Source: Idiomarinaceae bacterium HL-53
GTDB lineage: Bacteria; Pseudomonadota; Gammaproteobacteria; Enterobacterales; Alteromonadaceae
Length of the DNA stretch: 64,000 nt
NCBI GenBank assembly: GCA_001458075.1
Contig: LN899469.1
Coordinates: forward strand, 2,392,659 to 2,456,658
Direction of reading: 5' to 3'
Shown here one piece after another: positions 1-8,324 of the stretch (position 1 is its first letter; each line of letters opens with the position of its first letter). Under the pieces are notes generated by a model. The model saw only the letters and a list, made by a program, of their open reading frames with translations. It had not been told where the DNA came from and did not search any database. The translations under genes were made by a program, and so were the position numbers.

Positions 1-1
1 C

Positions 2-970
2 GGGAGGATTACCGAGAAGCGCTTTGATAAAGCAATCGTTGCTGCACGGCGAGAGTTAGAGCCGGTAGCGCGCACTCTTCGAAAATATCTTCATGACGAA
101 GTATTTGGCACGTCGGGCACTATAAAAGCCATTGCTCAATGGGTTCAGCAACGTGACTCATCACCTGCCGACTTAATTCAAAGAGTACAGCTCGATGCCT
201 GCCGACAAGAGTTGATTTTGGCAAAAGATATACAAAACTTCCAAGCTGTCGGCGTTGATCCTGATCGGGTACCAGTACTGCCTGGGGGTTTAGCAATTTT
301 AATCGCCATTTTTGATGAACTCGGGGTAAAGAATCTATTAGCACATGACGCAGCGCTCAGAGAAGGCGTACTCTACGAACTCGCCGAACGAGTTTTACAC
401 AAAAAGGACGTGAGACAACGCACGATTGAAGGGTTAGCAAGTCGCTATTTAGTCGACAAAGAGCAAGCGCATCGGGTACAGCAAACAAGTCTAGATCTTT
501 ACCAACAAGTGGCGAAAGCTTGGCAAATTCATAGCAAAGAATACCAACTCTTTCTTGCTTGGGCGGCGCTCTTGCATGAAGTAGGACTGAGCGTAAACTC
601 GAGTGGCTTGCAAAAGCATTCAGGGTATATTTTACGGCATGCTGACATGCCTGGCTTTAACAAAGAAGAACAGGCGTTTGTGGCCACACTTGCAGCTCAG
701 CATCGAAAGAAGATCCGCGTGGAACAAATCCCCGAACTACATCTTTACGAACAACAAACCCTCTATCGAAGCATAGCGCTATTACGATTGGCAGTGCTCT
801 TCAATACTGACAGACAGCCTTCCCAGCTATTGCTAAAAACCAATGCGCAAAAAGACACCCTACTGTTAACTCTGACGCCCCAAGGACGTCAAAATCCAAT
901 GCTTTGTCTAGATTTAGATAACGAAATAAAACAACAAGCAAAGCTCGGCGTTGCACTTCGTTATGAGTAA
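2..970 (+). CDS. ppx: Exopolyphosphatase Ppx/GppA family, 5' end cut off by the window
   Basis: This is the C-terminal part (322 codons visible) of a Ppx/GppA phosphatase, which releases phosphate from polyphosphate ends or hydrolyses pppGpp in the cytoplasm. The reading frame is open from base 2, so the TTG at 212 is internal and is not the start. Visible family marks are the glycine-rich phosphate loop GTSGTIKAI (near base 110) and the block VLPGGLAIL...ALREGVLYEL (around 260-390). The rest is the helical HD-like C-terminal domain, including a histidine in LLHEVGL. That long C-terminal domain favours Ppx over the shorter Ppx-like proteins. Its last codons overlap the start of the next gene (ATGAGTAA), so the two are probably co-translated. 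Family identity is secure; the Ppx versus GppA choice is less so. Confidence 0.9.
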   Translation, partial: GRITEKRFDKAIVAARRELEPVARTLRKYLHDEVFGTSGTIKAIAQWVQQRDSSPADLIQRVQLDACRQELILAKDIQNFQAVGVDPDRVPVLPGGLAILIAIFDELGVKNLLAHDAALREGVLYELAERVLHKKDVRQRTIEGLASRYLVDKEQAHRVQQTSLDLYQQVAKAWQIHSKEYQLFLAWAALLHEVGLSVNSSGLQKHSGYILRHADMPGFNKEEQAFVATLAAQHRKKIRVEQIPELHLYEQQTLYRSIALLRLAVLFNTDRQPSQLLLKTNAQKDTLLLTLTPQGRQNPMLCLDLDNEIKQQAKLGVALRYE

Positions 971-1661
971 GTTATTCCTAGCAATAATCTGCTTAATAGG
1001 AGTTGCAATTCTCTCTGGTACTTTCATACAGCGGCATGCGCTCGCTTGCGAATTCCTGCCTTTCTCAAACTACGCTCAAATTCAAGATGATGTCTTTATA
1101 GACAGCGATTTTAATAAGTTACAAAGGGAAGTATTCAAGAGCGAGCTTGATTCCGCTATAAAACGCATAACAGAAACTTATGGTGCTCTCAACTCCTCAC
1201 CATTTATAGTGGCAACCTCTAGTGCTGAGGAAGCAAAAAAGTGGGGAGCCAACGCCACCGCGACCATGCATAGAATGCCTTGGCGTGCCTGCATCGTGAT
1301 TGGACCTGAAGGACAAAATGTTGATGTAATCGCTCATGAATGGTTACATGCCGAGATTATGGAGCGTGTGGGTTTCTTCCGCTTCTTGTCCGAGATTCCA
1401 GTGTGGTTTGATGAAGGCGTAGCACTCACAGTGGATCACCGGGCTCCATTTCGCCCAGAAAACATTGAGATGACAGAGGCGGAAATTAGTCGTGTGAGGA
1501 ATCATCGCCGCGGCAAAGATTTTTTCTCGGGAAACGTTCGTCGCAACTATCAAGCAGCCCGCATGGCAGTTGAACCGCTAGTTTTATCTAGAACATTATA
1601 TGAAGAGTTGGAGCGAATTAATGCGGGTGAATCTTTTACTCAAATTTATGCTTTAGAGTAA
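963..1661 (+). CDS. Secreted or membrane-anchored HExxH metallopeptidase-like protein
   Basis: The 232-residue protein begins at the ATG overlapping the ppx stop; an upstream in-frame TTG (951) is less likely. Residues 4-20 are a hydrophobic signal or anchor segment, so the rest is probably periplasmic. The centre carries H125-E-W-L-H129 followed by WFDEG (E151), the zinc-ligand and catalytic arrangement of gluzincin peptidases, within VIAHEWLHAEIMERVG and EIPVWFDEGVAL. This pattern is seen directly; peptidase activity is inferred. I do not recognise a named family. Partner and substrate are unknown, and the translational overlap with ppx gives no clear functional link. The gene ends in a strong hairpin shared with the converging gene. 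Confidence 0.8.
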   Translation: MSKLFLAIICLIGVAILSGTFIQRHALACEFLPFSNYAQIQDDVFIDSDFNKLQREVFKSELDSAIKRITETYGALNSSPFIVATSSAEEAKKWGANATATMHRMPWRACIVIGPEGQNVDVIAHEWLHAEIMERVGFFRFLSEIPVWFDEGVALTVDHRAPFRPENIEMTEAEISRVRNHRRGKDFFSGNVRRNYQAARMAVEPLVLSRTLYEELERINAGESFTQIYALE

Positions 1662-1684
1662 GCCGAGCGTGGCGCTCGGCTTAC
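1658..1684. terminator. Bidirectional hairpin terminator
   Basis: A perfect 12-bp inverted repeat (GTAAGCCGAGCG, loop TGG, then its complement) begins inside the stop codon region of the HExxH gene and lies just downstream of the converging mipA gene. It probably ends transcription from both sides, although the T-runs after the stem are short (TTACTTTATAG on the + strand). Confidence 0.7.
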
Positions 1685-1698
1685 TTTATAGCGACTTT

Positions 1699-2526
1699 TT
1701 AAAACACGTATATAAAGCCAACACCGATTTCGGCTTCATAGTTACCACGAGCGATCGGGCTATCCCGTACTTCACTACTAAAGTATTCAAATAATCCTTC
1801 GCCATATATTTGCCAATGATCATTCAGGTAATAGCGATAATTGTAATTCAAGCCAATCGATCTCAGCCCACCACTCACATTGGTTTCCGGCAACCCTGAA
1901 GCTAATGCCTGCCCCGCGTCAATGCCAAAACCTTTATTCGCATAGTCACTGTCATGAAAGACTGCAACTAAGTTCATTTCGGAGCCAGAACCATCAAGTT
2001 TGTCACCAAAGCGGTGACCAAAACCGAATAAACCTAGGTTTCCGTCACTGCCGGTAACGACACGACCCACTAGCCAGTACCGCCAATCCGAATCTAACGC
2101 ACGACGCGCTTGAAATACGAGTTCAGCGCCCTCGTCTTGATCACCCAACCCATCCAAACGACCATCGTCCGAATCACTCTCCTTGCGGCCTTCATCGAAA
2201 CCAATCACAGCCTCTAGTAACCAATGGTCATTACGTAAACCACGCCAACCAATGGCTTCTCCGGCGAAAAAGTAGATATCATCGCCTTGGCGCCACTGCA
2301 GTCCGCCCGCTGGCTCTGCCTCTAAACCAAATTCATCCGAGCCCTCGTAAGCAGTTTCGTATTCCACACCCAAACCTAGTGCAAAGCTCCAACCGTCCTC
2401 TCCCTTCGAAAAATCATCAACAGACGCCAAGGGTACTAAAGCCGTACCATAGTCTTGCGCAATTGCAGCTTGAGACAACACACCATTCACAAAAGCGGCT
2501 AACAAAACATACTTACATTTTTTCAT
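1699..2526 (-). CDS. mipA: MipA/OmpV family outer-membrane protein
   Basis: The 275-residue protein has a signal peptide (residues 1-23, cut near AIA-QDY) and then alternating aromatic strands typical of a small beta-barrel, ending in a C-terminal phenylalanine (GVGFIYVF), the outer-membrane assembly signal. The segment SPIARGNYEAEIGVGF matches the conserved C-terminal block of the MipA/OmpV family. Members interact with murein enzymes (E. coli MipA) or act as osmoresponsive porin-like proteins; which applies here cannot be told. It is monocistronic, with more than 180 bp of upstream DNA containing an FNR-like site at 2645-2658. MltA-interaction should not be assumed from the name. Confidence 0.85.
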   Translation of the reverse strand: MKKCKYVLLAAFVNGVLSQAAIAQDYGTALVPLASVDDFSKGEDGWSFALGLGVEYETAYEGSDEFGLEAEPAGGLQWRQGDDIYFFAGEAIGWRGLRNDHWLLEAVIGFDEGRKESDSDDGRLDGLGDQDEGAELVFQARRALDSDWRYWLVGRVVTGSDGNLGLFGFGHRFGDKLDGSGSEMNLVAVFHDSDYANKGFGIDAGQALASGLPETNVSGGLRSIGLNYNYRYYLNDHWQIYGEGLFEYFSSEVRDSPIARGNYEAEIGVGFIYVF

Positions 2527-2644
2527 ACAAGACGGACTCCACCTAATACAAACCTATTTGCGAAGTGAATAATTCTTAACGCACCATTATCGTCTCAGTA
2601 TAAGTGAACCTATAAAGAAAAGATCACACGTTGAATTCCTTATT

Positions 2645-2658
2645 TAGATCTAGATCAA
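2645..2658 (-). promoter_or_regulatory. FNR/ANR-like site, candidate
   Basis: On the minus strand this reads TTGATCTAGATCTA, differing by about one base from the FNR consensus TTGAT-N4-ATCAA. It lies roughly 120 bp upstream of the mipA start. It also overlaps the T-rich tail of the neighbouring terminator, so the match may be partly fortuitous. A related CTAG-centred palindrome lies at 36053-36064 upstream of the dsbD-like gene. Confidence 0.35.
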
Positions 2659-2660
2659 AA

Positions 2661-2687
2661 AAAGCCAGTCATACAAAGACTGGCTTT
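2661..2687 (-). terminator. Rho-independent terminator of the valine operon
   Basis: A 10-bp perfect stem (AAAGCCAGTC / GACTGGCTTT) with a 7-nt loop is followed on the minus strand by a T-run. It lies 25 bp past the SDR stop codon, the last gene of the mmsA operon. Confidence 0.85.
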
Positions 2688-2711
2688 CTTCATCAGAGTC
2701 ACAGAGTTGAC

Positions 2712-3476
2712 TCAGAGTCTTACACCGCCATCTATTTCAATAACACGCCCACTGAAAAAGTCATTCTCAATGATAAAACGAGCAGAATCGGCTACTTCAC
2801 TCGGTTGCCCCCAACGTTTCAAAGGCACCATTGAAAGTGCACGCTCTACCGCTTCTGGTTTCATGGCGGCTGTCATTGGCGTTTCAATGAATCCTGGTGC
2901 AATTGCACCACAACGAATACCAAAGCGCCCGAGCTCACGCGCCCATGTCACGGTCATTGCAACAACACCCGCTTTTGTCGCTGCATAATTGGTTTGCCCA
3001 ATATTGCCCGCGCGCGCCACGCTAGAAATGTTAATAATGGCCCCTTTTCGACCGCGTTTTGCCATCACGGCAGAAGCCTCTCGACCACATAAGAAAGTAC
3101 CTGTTAGATTCACGTCAATCACTGATTGCCACTGAGATAAAGGCATCTTATGCGTAATTTCGCCATCCTTACATTTAATCAGCATTCCGTCGCGCAAAAT
3201 ACCGGCATTGTTAATTAACACATCGATGCCATCGAAATCAGCATCAACTGCTGCAAACGTAGACTCTACCGCTGCTTCTTCAGTTACGTTAGCAGCATAC
3301 GTTCGCACAACTTTCGCTCCTTTCTCTTCACAGCTTGCTTGTGCTTCTTGAAGCTGCTCAGAATTCATGTCAACCAAGGCTAAAGAAGCGCCACGTGCGG
3401 CAAAGTCTTCCGCCATAGCTCGCCCTAAACCTTGAGCGCCACCGGTAATTACAATCACTGCATCTGAAATTTGCAT
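2712..3476 (-). CDS. SDR family oxidoreductase of the valine operon (3-hydroxyacyl-CoA dehydrogenase/3-oxoacyl reductase type)
   Basis: A classical 254-residue short-chain dehydrogenase: the cofactor loop TGGAQGLG lies near residues 11-18, NNAG near residue 89, and the catalytic Ser-Tyr-Lys set in NISSVARAG...NYAATKAG. An acidic residue after the second strand (LVDMN) suggests NAD(H) preference. It is the last gene of the operon, 6 bp after mmsB. From memory, the same SDR closes the Shewanella valine cluster. Its exact reaction is not established; a 3-hydroxyacyl-CoA or branched hydroxyacid dehydrogenase role is plausible. GGAAAA upstream of the ATG serves as ribosome site. Confidence 0.8.
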   Translation of the reverse strand: MQISDAVIVITGGAQGLGRAMAEDFAARGASLALVDMNSEQLQEAQASCEEKGAKVVRTYAANVTEEAAVESTFAAVDADFDGIDVLINNAGILRDGMLIKCKDGEITHKMPLSQWQSVIDVNLTGTFLCGREASAVMAKRGRKGAIINISSVARAGNIGQTNYAATKAGVVAMTVTWARELGRFGIRCGAIAPGFIETPMTAAMKPEAVERALSMVPLKRWGQPSEVADSARFIIENDFFSGRVIEIDGGVRL

Positions 3477-3482
3477 TGCTTT

Positions 3483-4388
3483 TTATTTTCCTTGTTGACC
3501 GAACCATTGAAAAATACTGGAGAAATCAAGTTGCCCTGCACCTGCTTCGCTGTGCGCTTGAAATAGCGCCTTCGCTTGTTCTCCCATGGGCGTTTTTGAG
3601 TCTGTAGTTTCCGCTGTAGAGAGCGCTAAACCCAAATCTTTGAGCATCAAGTCAACTAAAAAGCCACCTTGATAACCATTACTTGAAGGCACGCCATTCA
3701 TTACATCGGGGCATGGGTTATACACTTCCAGTGTCCAGTTTCGACCTGAACTCTGTAGCATAATTTCCGACAACACTTTCGGATCAAGACCATGAGCCCG
3801 ACCTAATTGCAGTGCTTCAGAAGTGCCTGCCATCAAAACGCCTAAAAGCATGTTGTTACAGATCTTAGCAACTTGACCGGCACCATGGTCGCCAGCTTTG
3901 AAAACGGCTTTTCCCATGTCTTCAAGAACGGGACGTGCTTCTTCGATATCCGCACTGTCACCACCGCAAATAAAAGTCAAGGTGCCAGCTTTCGCGCCGC
4001 CCACGCCGCCAGACACCGGTGCATCGATTACACGTTTACCTTTCTCGATCAGAGCCTTTGCTAATTTACGAGCGGTTTCTGCGCTAATTGTGCTCGAATC
4101 GATCACCAGTGCATCATTAGGAATCGCTTCGACAATGCCTTCGCCATCGCTTCCTGCGCCTAAATAGAGGCTCATTACATGCTTGTCTGCAGGTAACATA
4201 GACACCACAAATTCTGCCTGCGCGACCGCTTCGGAAGCAGAGGTTGCAACCTGCGCGCCCGCAGATTCCAGCACAGCTAACGCTTGTTCAGACAAATCAA
4301 ACACCGTTACGCTATGACCTGCCTTGACGAGATTGGTGGCCATTGGCCCACCCATATTGCCAAGACCTATAAATCCAATTTTAGCCAT
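3483..4388 (-). CDS. mmsB: 3-hydroxyisobutyrate dehydrogenase
   Basis: The 301-residue enzyme oxidises 3-hydroxyisobutyrate to methylmalonate semialdehyde with NAD+ in valine degradation. The N-terminus MAKIGFIGLGNMGGPMATN is the Rossmann loop of the beta-hydroxyacid dehydrogenase family. The substrate loop DAPVSGGVGGAKAG and the catalytic lysine region GAGQVAKICNN are both present. I start it at the ATG preceding AKIGF: a GGAGAG ribosome site sits just upstream inside the end of the preceding gene. A longer in-frame reading would add 15 non-homologous residues. It stands between the acyl-CoA hydrolase that makes its substrate and the SDR. Confidence 0.95.
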   Translation of the reverse strand: MAKIGFIGLGNMGGPMATNLVKAGHSVTVFDLSEQALAVLESAGAQVATSASEAVAQAEFVVSMLPADKHVMSLYLGAGSDGEGIVEAIPNDALVIDSSTISAETARKLAKALIEKGKRVIDAPVSGGVGGAKAGTLTFICGGDSADIEEARPVLEDMGKAVFKAGDHGAGQVAKICNNMLLGVLMAGTSEALQLGRAHGLDPKVLSEIMLQSSGRNWTLEVYNPCPDVMNGVPSSNGYQGGFLVDLMLKDLGLALSTAETTDSKTPMGEQAKALFQAHSEAGAGQLDFSSIFQWFGQQGK

Positions 4389-4390
4389 GT

Positions 4391-5536
4391 CTACTCTCCT
4401 AAATCTTTTAACGGATGGGCTTCTGGGCTCCATGGCGATGCAAACATCGCATCAATGTCGGCCTCACTTACCAAATCAACTGACTCATGGCGCCACTTCG
4501 GCTGACGGTCCTTGTCGATAAGAAGCGCGCGAACGCCCTCAATGAAGTCACCATACATAGCGCAATTTACCGACAACGTAAGCTCTAAGCGAAATACATC
4601 GGCCAGAGACAGCTGTTCACCATGCTGTAACTGCTGCCAAATAATATGCGCGGTCATCGGACAGCCATGTTTCAATGTTTTCTGCGCGCGTTGTAACAAT
4701 GAGTCTTCGGTTTCGAACCTCAACAATTGCTCAACGACTCCAGGCAGACTGTCACCCGACATCAGTGTTCGAATTGCTTCGTGAATAGGTGCTAACTGAG
4801 CTTCTGGCATTGCGGTCGCATCGGCAACAGAACGTAATGCTTCGTCCGCTACCTTGCGATTAATCGTGCTCGCACTCTGCCATTCTGCACTCAAGAGCGC
4901 CTGTTGCGTGGCTTCCTTACGGTCTGAAGGAATGGCAACATCTGCCATGCCTAACCAGAGTGCGTCAGTGGCGTTCACCTGTGTCGCTGTAAGTCCTAAA
5001 AAGAGCCCCATCCCTTCCGGTAAACGGCTTAAAAACCAAGTGCCGCCTACGTCTGGATATAAACCAATACTAATTTCAGGCATCGCTAAACGCGACTGCT
5101 CAGTGACGACACGATGGCTTGCACCATTCATCAAACCCATACCGCCGCCCATCACAAACCCATGGCCCCACACAATGATCGGCTTCGCATAAGTACGAAT
5201 TTGGTGATCAAGTTCATATTCCCGAGTGAAGAAGTTCACAACTTCCTCCACGGGCTCTATCTCAGCTTCTGTATTTTCGACCACAAGGTCTTTGGTGGCA
5301 TGGTACATTTTGACAATATCACCGCCGGCGCAAAACGCTTTCTCACCAGCTCCATCGAGCCACACGCACACGATGCCTGGGTCTTGTTCCCAAGCCTTTA
5401 ATTGCGGCTCCAGTAGCTCAATCATTTCTAAACTCAGCGCATTCAATGAGCGCTCTGAGTTTAATGTCGCTACACCTATCCGCTTTCCACTCTCTGTTTC
5501 GAGTGTAGAAAACAATACCGCCTGTTCACCACTCAT
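4391..5536 (-). CDS. 3-hydroxyisobutyryl-CoA hydrolase
   Basis: A 381-residue enoyl-CoA hydratase/isomerase-fold protein of the ECH_2 (HIBYL-CoA hydrolase) type, which releases 3-hydroxyisobutyrate from its CoA ester. Diagnostic blocks are KAFCAGGDIVKMY, GFVMGGGMGLMNGASHRVVT (oxyanion hole) and MPEISIGLYPDVGGTWFLSRL (catalytic Glu/Asp). The length of about 380, against about 260 for crotonases, together with the C-terminal SVNCAMYGDFIEGVRALLIDKD block, favours the hydrolase over a hydratase. The ribosome site overlaps the region of the preceding stop (TAAGGAG), and the gap to the acyl-CoA dehydrogenase is 9 bp, so the genes form one transcript. Confidence 0.92.
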   Translation of the reverse strand: MSGEQAVLFSTLETESGKRIGVATLNSERSLNALSLEMIELLEPQLKAWEQDPGIVCVWLDGAGEKAFCAGGDIVKMYHATKDLVVENTEAEIEPVEEVVNFFTREYELDHQIRTYAKPIIVWGHGFVMGGGMGLMNGASHRVVTEQSRLAMPEISIGLYPDVGGTWFLSRLPEGMGLFLGLTATQVNATDALWLGMADVAIPSDRKEATQQALLSAEWQSASTINRKVADEALRSVADATAMPEAQLAPIHEAIRTLMSGDSLPGVVEQLLRFETEDSLLQRAQKTLKHGCPMTAHIIWQQLQHGEQLSLADVFRLELTLSVNCAMYGDFIEGVRALLIDKDRQPKWRHESVDLVSEADIDAMFASPWSPEAHPLKDLGE

Positions 5537-5545
5537 GACTGCTCC

Positions 5546-6703
5546 TTACAATAACTCATTCGCACCATCAGCTAATAATCTGCGAGCGATGATCAAGCGC
5601 ATGATTTCGTTGGTACCCTCTAAAATCTGGTGTACACGAACATCACGCACATGACGTTCTAGAGGGTATTCCTTGATGTAACCATAACCACCATGAATTT
5701 GGAGTGCTTCATTACAGACCTGAAAACCTATGTCGGTCGCAAAGCGCTTTGCCATCGCACAGTAGGCAGTTTTGTCTGCATCTTCGTTATCTACCTTAAA
5801 CGCGGCTAAGCGCACCATTTGGCGAGCAGCAACAAGCTCCGTGGCCATATCGGCGAGTTTAAACTGCATTGCCTGGAAAGCAGCCAAGGGTTTACCAAAC
5901 TGTGAACGCTCGTGCATGTAGTCGCGCGCGGTATTAAGCGCTGCCTGCGCGGTCCCTACGGAACAAACTCCAATATTAATGCGCCCACCATCAAGACCCA
6001 TCATGGCAAACTTAAAGCCTTCACCTTCCTCACCTAAGATGTTTTGTGCGGGTACGCGTACATTTTCAAAGGTAACCAAACGAGTCGGCTGTGCATTCCA
6101 ACCCATTTTCTCTTCAGCTTTACCATAGTGAATACCCTCGGCATTCGCTGGCACCACGAAGGCAGACACGCCTTTTGCACCTTCACCACCCGTGCGTACC
6201 ATCACAACTAATACGTCCGTTGAACCAGCGCCCGAGATAAACATCTTCGAGCCATTCAACACATAGTCATCGCCATCGCGTTTGGCACTGGTTCTTAAAC
6301 TTGCTGCATCAGAGCCGGCTCCCGGCTCGGTCAAGCAATAGGAGCCGAGTTTTTGACCCATGACTAGCTCTGGGCACCATTCTTCCACCACTTCGGGCTT
6401 CGCGAACGAGCCGATCATCCAGGTTACCATGTTGTGAATGGTCATCATCGCAGTGGTCGCAGTGCAACCCATCGCTAACTGCTCAAATATCAAGGCACTA
6501 TCGAGGCGACTCATACCAAAACCACCTGCACTCTCTGGCGTATACATTCCCATGAAGCCCATTTCGCCGGCTTTACGGAACACTTCTACAGGGAAGTGAT
6601 GATCCGCATCCCATTTACCAGCGAAGGGCGCCATTTCCTTTTCTGCAAACGCACGGGCTGTGTCGACAAAAGCCTGCTGATCGTCAGTTAAATTGAAATT
6701 CAT
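5546..6703 (-). CDS. Acyl-CoA dehydrogenase, probably isobutyryl-CoA dehydrogenase
   Basis: A 385-residue FAD-dependent acyl-CoA dehydrogenase. Motifs seen are YCLTEPGAGSDAASL (FAD/substrate binding), RSQFGKPLAAFQAMQFKLADM, EALQIHGGYGYIKEYPLER and VHQILEGTNEIMR, which carries the catalytic glutamate at the position used by short-chain and isobutyryl-CoA enzymes. The operon position beside mmsA, mmsB and the 3-hydroxyisobutyryl-CoA hydrolase indicates isobutyryl-CoA to methacrylyl-CoA as the physiological step (inference). Electrons would go to ETF. The gene begins 9 bp after the mmsA stop with an AGAGG ribosome site. Confidence 0.9.
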   Translation of the reverse strand: MNFNLTDDQQAFVDTARAFAEKEMAPFAGKWDADHHFPVEVFRKAGEMGFMGMYTPESAGGFGMSRLDSALIFEQLAMGCTATTAMMTIHNMVTWMIGSFAKPEVVEEWCPELVMGQKLGSYCLTEPGAGSDAASLRTSAKRDGDDYVLNGSKMFISGAGSTDVLVVMVRTGGEGAKGVSAFVVPANAEGIHYGKAEEKMGWNAQPTRLVTFENVRVPAQNILGEEGEGFKFAMMGLDGGRINIGVCSVGTAQAALNTARDYMHERSQFGKPLAAFQAMQFKLADMATELVAARQMVRLAAFKVDNEDADKTAYCAMAKRFATDIGFQVCNEALQIHGGYGYIKEYPLERHVRDVRVHQILEGTNEIMRLIIARRLLADGANELL

Positions 6704-6712
6704 AAAAACCTC

Positions 6713-8212
6713 TTACTGCAACTTAATCGTCATATTCGGACCATTGTCGATTTCACTTTCTGGCCAGCGAGCGGTAATGGTTTTCGTTTCACTATAGAAA
6801 CGAATCGCTTGTTTGCCGTACGCATGTAAATCGCCGAAGAATGAATTCTTCCAGCCAGTAAATGAGAAGAATGGAAGCGGAACTGGAATTGGAATATTAA
6901 TTCCCACCTGGCCAACTTCTACTTCATGTTGGTATTTGCGCGCCGCGGCCCCATTCGTCGTAAAGATCGATGTTCCGTTGCCGTATGGGTTGCTGTTCAC
7001 CAATTCAAGCGCTTCGTCCAAAGTATCAACTTCAACGGCGCATAACACCGGCCCAAAGATCTCTTGCTGATAAATCGTCATCTCTTTAGTCACTTTGGTA
7101 AAGAATGTCGGCCCTACCCAGTTACCGTCAGGGAAGCCTTCAACTTTACAGTCAGTTCCGTCAACCAAGCACTCCGCGCCCTCTTCCTTTCCTTTTTGAA
7201 TCATATCAAGCACGCGCTGCTTCGCCTGCGGGCTAATTAAAGGTCCATAAGCTGCATTTTTGTCGTTCCATGCGCCCGGTTGAACCTTGGCAAGCTCTTT
7301 CGCTAAATCAGGAATCCACTCTTTCGATTTGCCTACAAACACGGCCACAGAAATTGCCATGCAACGCTGTCCAGCAGCGCCTACAGAAGCACCCACTAAG
7401 TTATTAATTACGGTTTGCTTGTTTGAATCCGGCATAATTACAGAATGATTCTTTGCGCCGGCGAACGCTTGTACACGCTTTAGGTTTTCAGTTCCCGTGC
7501 GATAAATGTATTGCCCAACCGGCACCGAGCCCACGAATGAAATTGCTTTAATTTCTGGATGATGAAGCAAGAAATCAACTTGTTCTTTACCACCGTGTAC
7601 AACCTGTAATACACCCTTTGGTGCGCCTGCTTCAACGAAGAGCTCCGCTAAACGCATTGGTGTCATTGGGTCTTGTTCCGAGGGTTTCAAAATAAACGTA
7701 TTCCCACATGCAATTGCCATTGGGAACATCCACAACGGAATCATGGCTGGGAAGTTGAACGGTGTAATCCCTGCACATACGCCGAGTGGCTGAATATAAC
7801 TATAGGTATCGATGCCGCGCGCCACGTTTTCAGCTGTTTCCCCCATCATGAGAGATGGCACATTTGCTGCCTGCTCTACCACTTCAATCCCACGCCATAC
7901 ATCGCCCTTGGCATCATCAAAAGTTTTGCCGGTTTCCTTCGCAAGAATTTTAGCGATTTCGTCATGATGCTCCTTCAGCAATGCTTGATAACGCATCATC
8001 ACCCGCGCTCGTTCTGGAACAGGTACTTCACGCCACAATTTGAATGCCTCTTTGGCACTTTCAAATGCCCGCTTCATTTCTGCGTCAGTGGTAAATGGCG
8101 CTTCGCAAAGCACCTCTTGGGTTGCTGGATTCGTCACTGGAATCGTCTGTGTTGCGGCTGACTCGATAAACTCGCCGTCGACAAAAATTTTCACACGGGT
8201 TTGCTGGCTCAT
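6713..8212 (-). CDS. mmsA: CoA-acylating methylmalonate-semialdehyde dehydrogenase
   Basis: The 499-residue aldehyde dehydrogenase converts methylmalonate semialdehyde to propionyl-CoA with NAD+ and CoA. The catalytic cysteine is C284 in [17 protein letters not shown]. The family signature [22 protein letters not shown] and the C-terminal block [18 protein letters not shown] are characteristic of MmsA. I start at the ATG before SQQTRVKIF (GGAAG ribosome site); a 30-residue longer reading has no homologous content and runs into the divergent promoter region. It is first in the operon and faces the AraC regulator gene across a 112-bp intergenic region. Confidence 0.95.
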   Translation of the reverse strand: MSQQTRVKIFVDGEFIESAATQTIPVTNPATQEVLCEAPFTTDAEMKRAFESAKEAFKLWREVPVPERARVMMRYQALLKEHHDEIAKILAKETGKTFDDAKGDVWRGIEVVEQAANVPSLMMGETAENVARGIDTYSYIQPLGVCAGITPFNFPAMIPLWMFPMAIACGNTFILKPSEQDPMTPMRLAELFVEAGAPKGVLQVVHGGKEQVDFLLHHPEIKAISFVGSVPVGQYIYRTGTENLKRVQAFAGAKNHSVIMPDSNKQTVINNLVGASVGAAGQRCMAISVAVFVGKSKEWIPDLAKELAKVQPGAWNDKNAAYGPLISPQAKQRVLDMIQKGKEEGAECLVDGTDCKVEGFPDGNWVGPTFFTKVTKEMTIYQQEIFGPVLCAVEVDTLDEALELVNSNPYGNGTSIFTTNGAAARKYQHEVEVGQVGINIPIPVPLPFFSFTGWKNSFFGDLHAYGKQAIRFYSETKTITARWPESEIDNGPNMTIKLQ

Positions 8213-8267
8213 ATTACTTCCTACCTTTAGTTTTTGCGTGTTGCTATTAGAGCAGAGCAGACAATAC

Positions 8268-8296
8268 TTTAGAATCGATAAAATTGGCACTATAAT
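8268..8296 (+). promoter_or_regulatory. Candidate sigma70 promoter of the AraC-type regulator gene
   Basis: A perfect -10 hexamer TATAAT (8291-8296) has a TTTAGA box 17 bp upstream at 8268-8273. Because this -10 overlaps the ATG at 8295, it argues that translation starts at the next ATG (8325). The divergent mmsA promoter must lie in the same 112-bp gap; I cannot place its boxes. Confidence 0.45.
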
Positions 8297-8324
8297 GGAC
8301 AAAATTGCTACTTATGAGTCGAGA

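Noticed and set aside
212-970. A complete ppx-like gene starting at TTG 212
   Set aside because: The frame is open and homologous (GTSGTIKAI) back to base 2, so this is an interior codon of a gene cut by the window edge.
7673-8161. Long open frame opposite mmsA
   Set aside because: Antisense to a conserved aldehyde dehydrogenase gene; the translation is Cys/His-rich without family resemblance.
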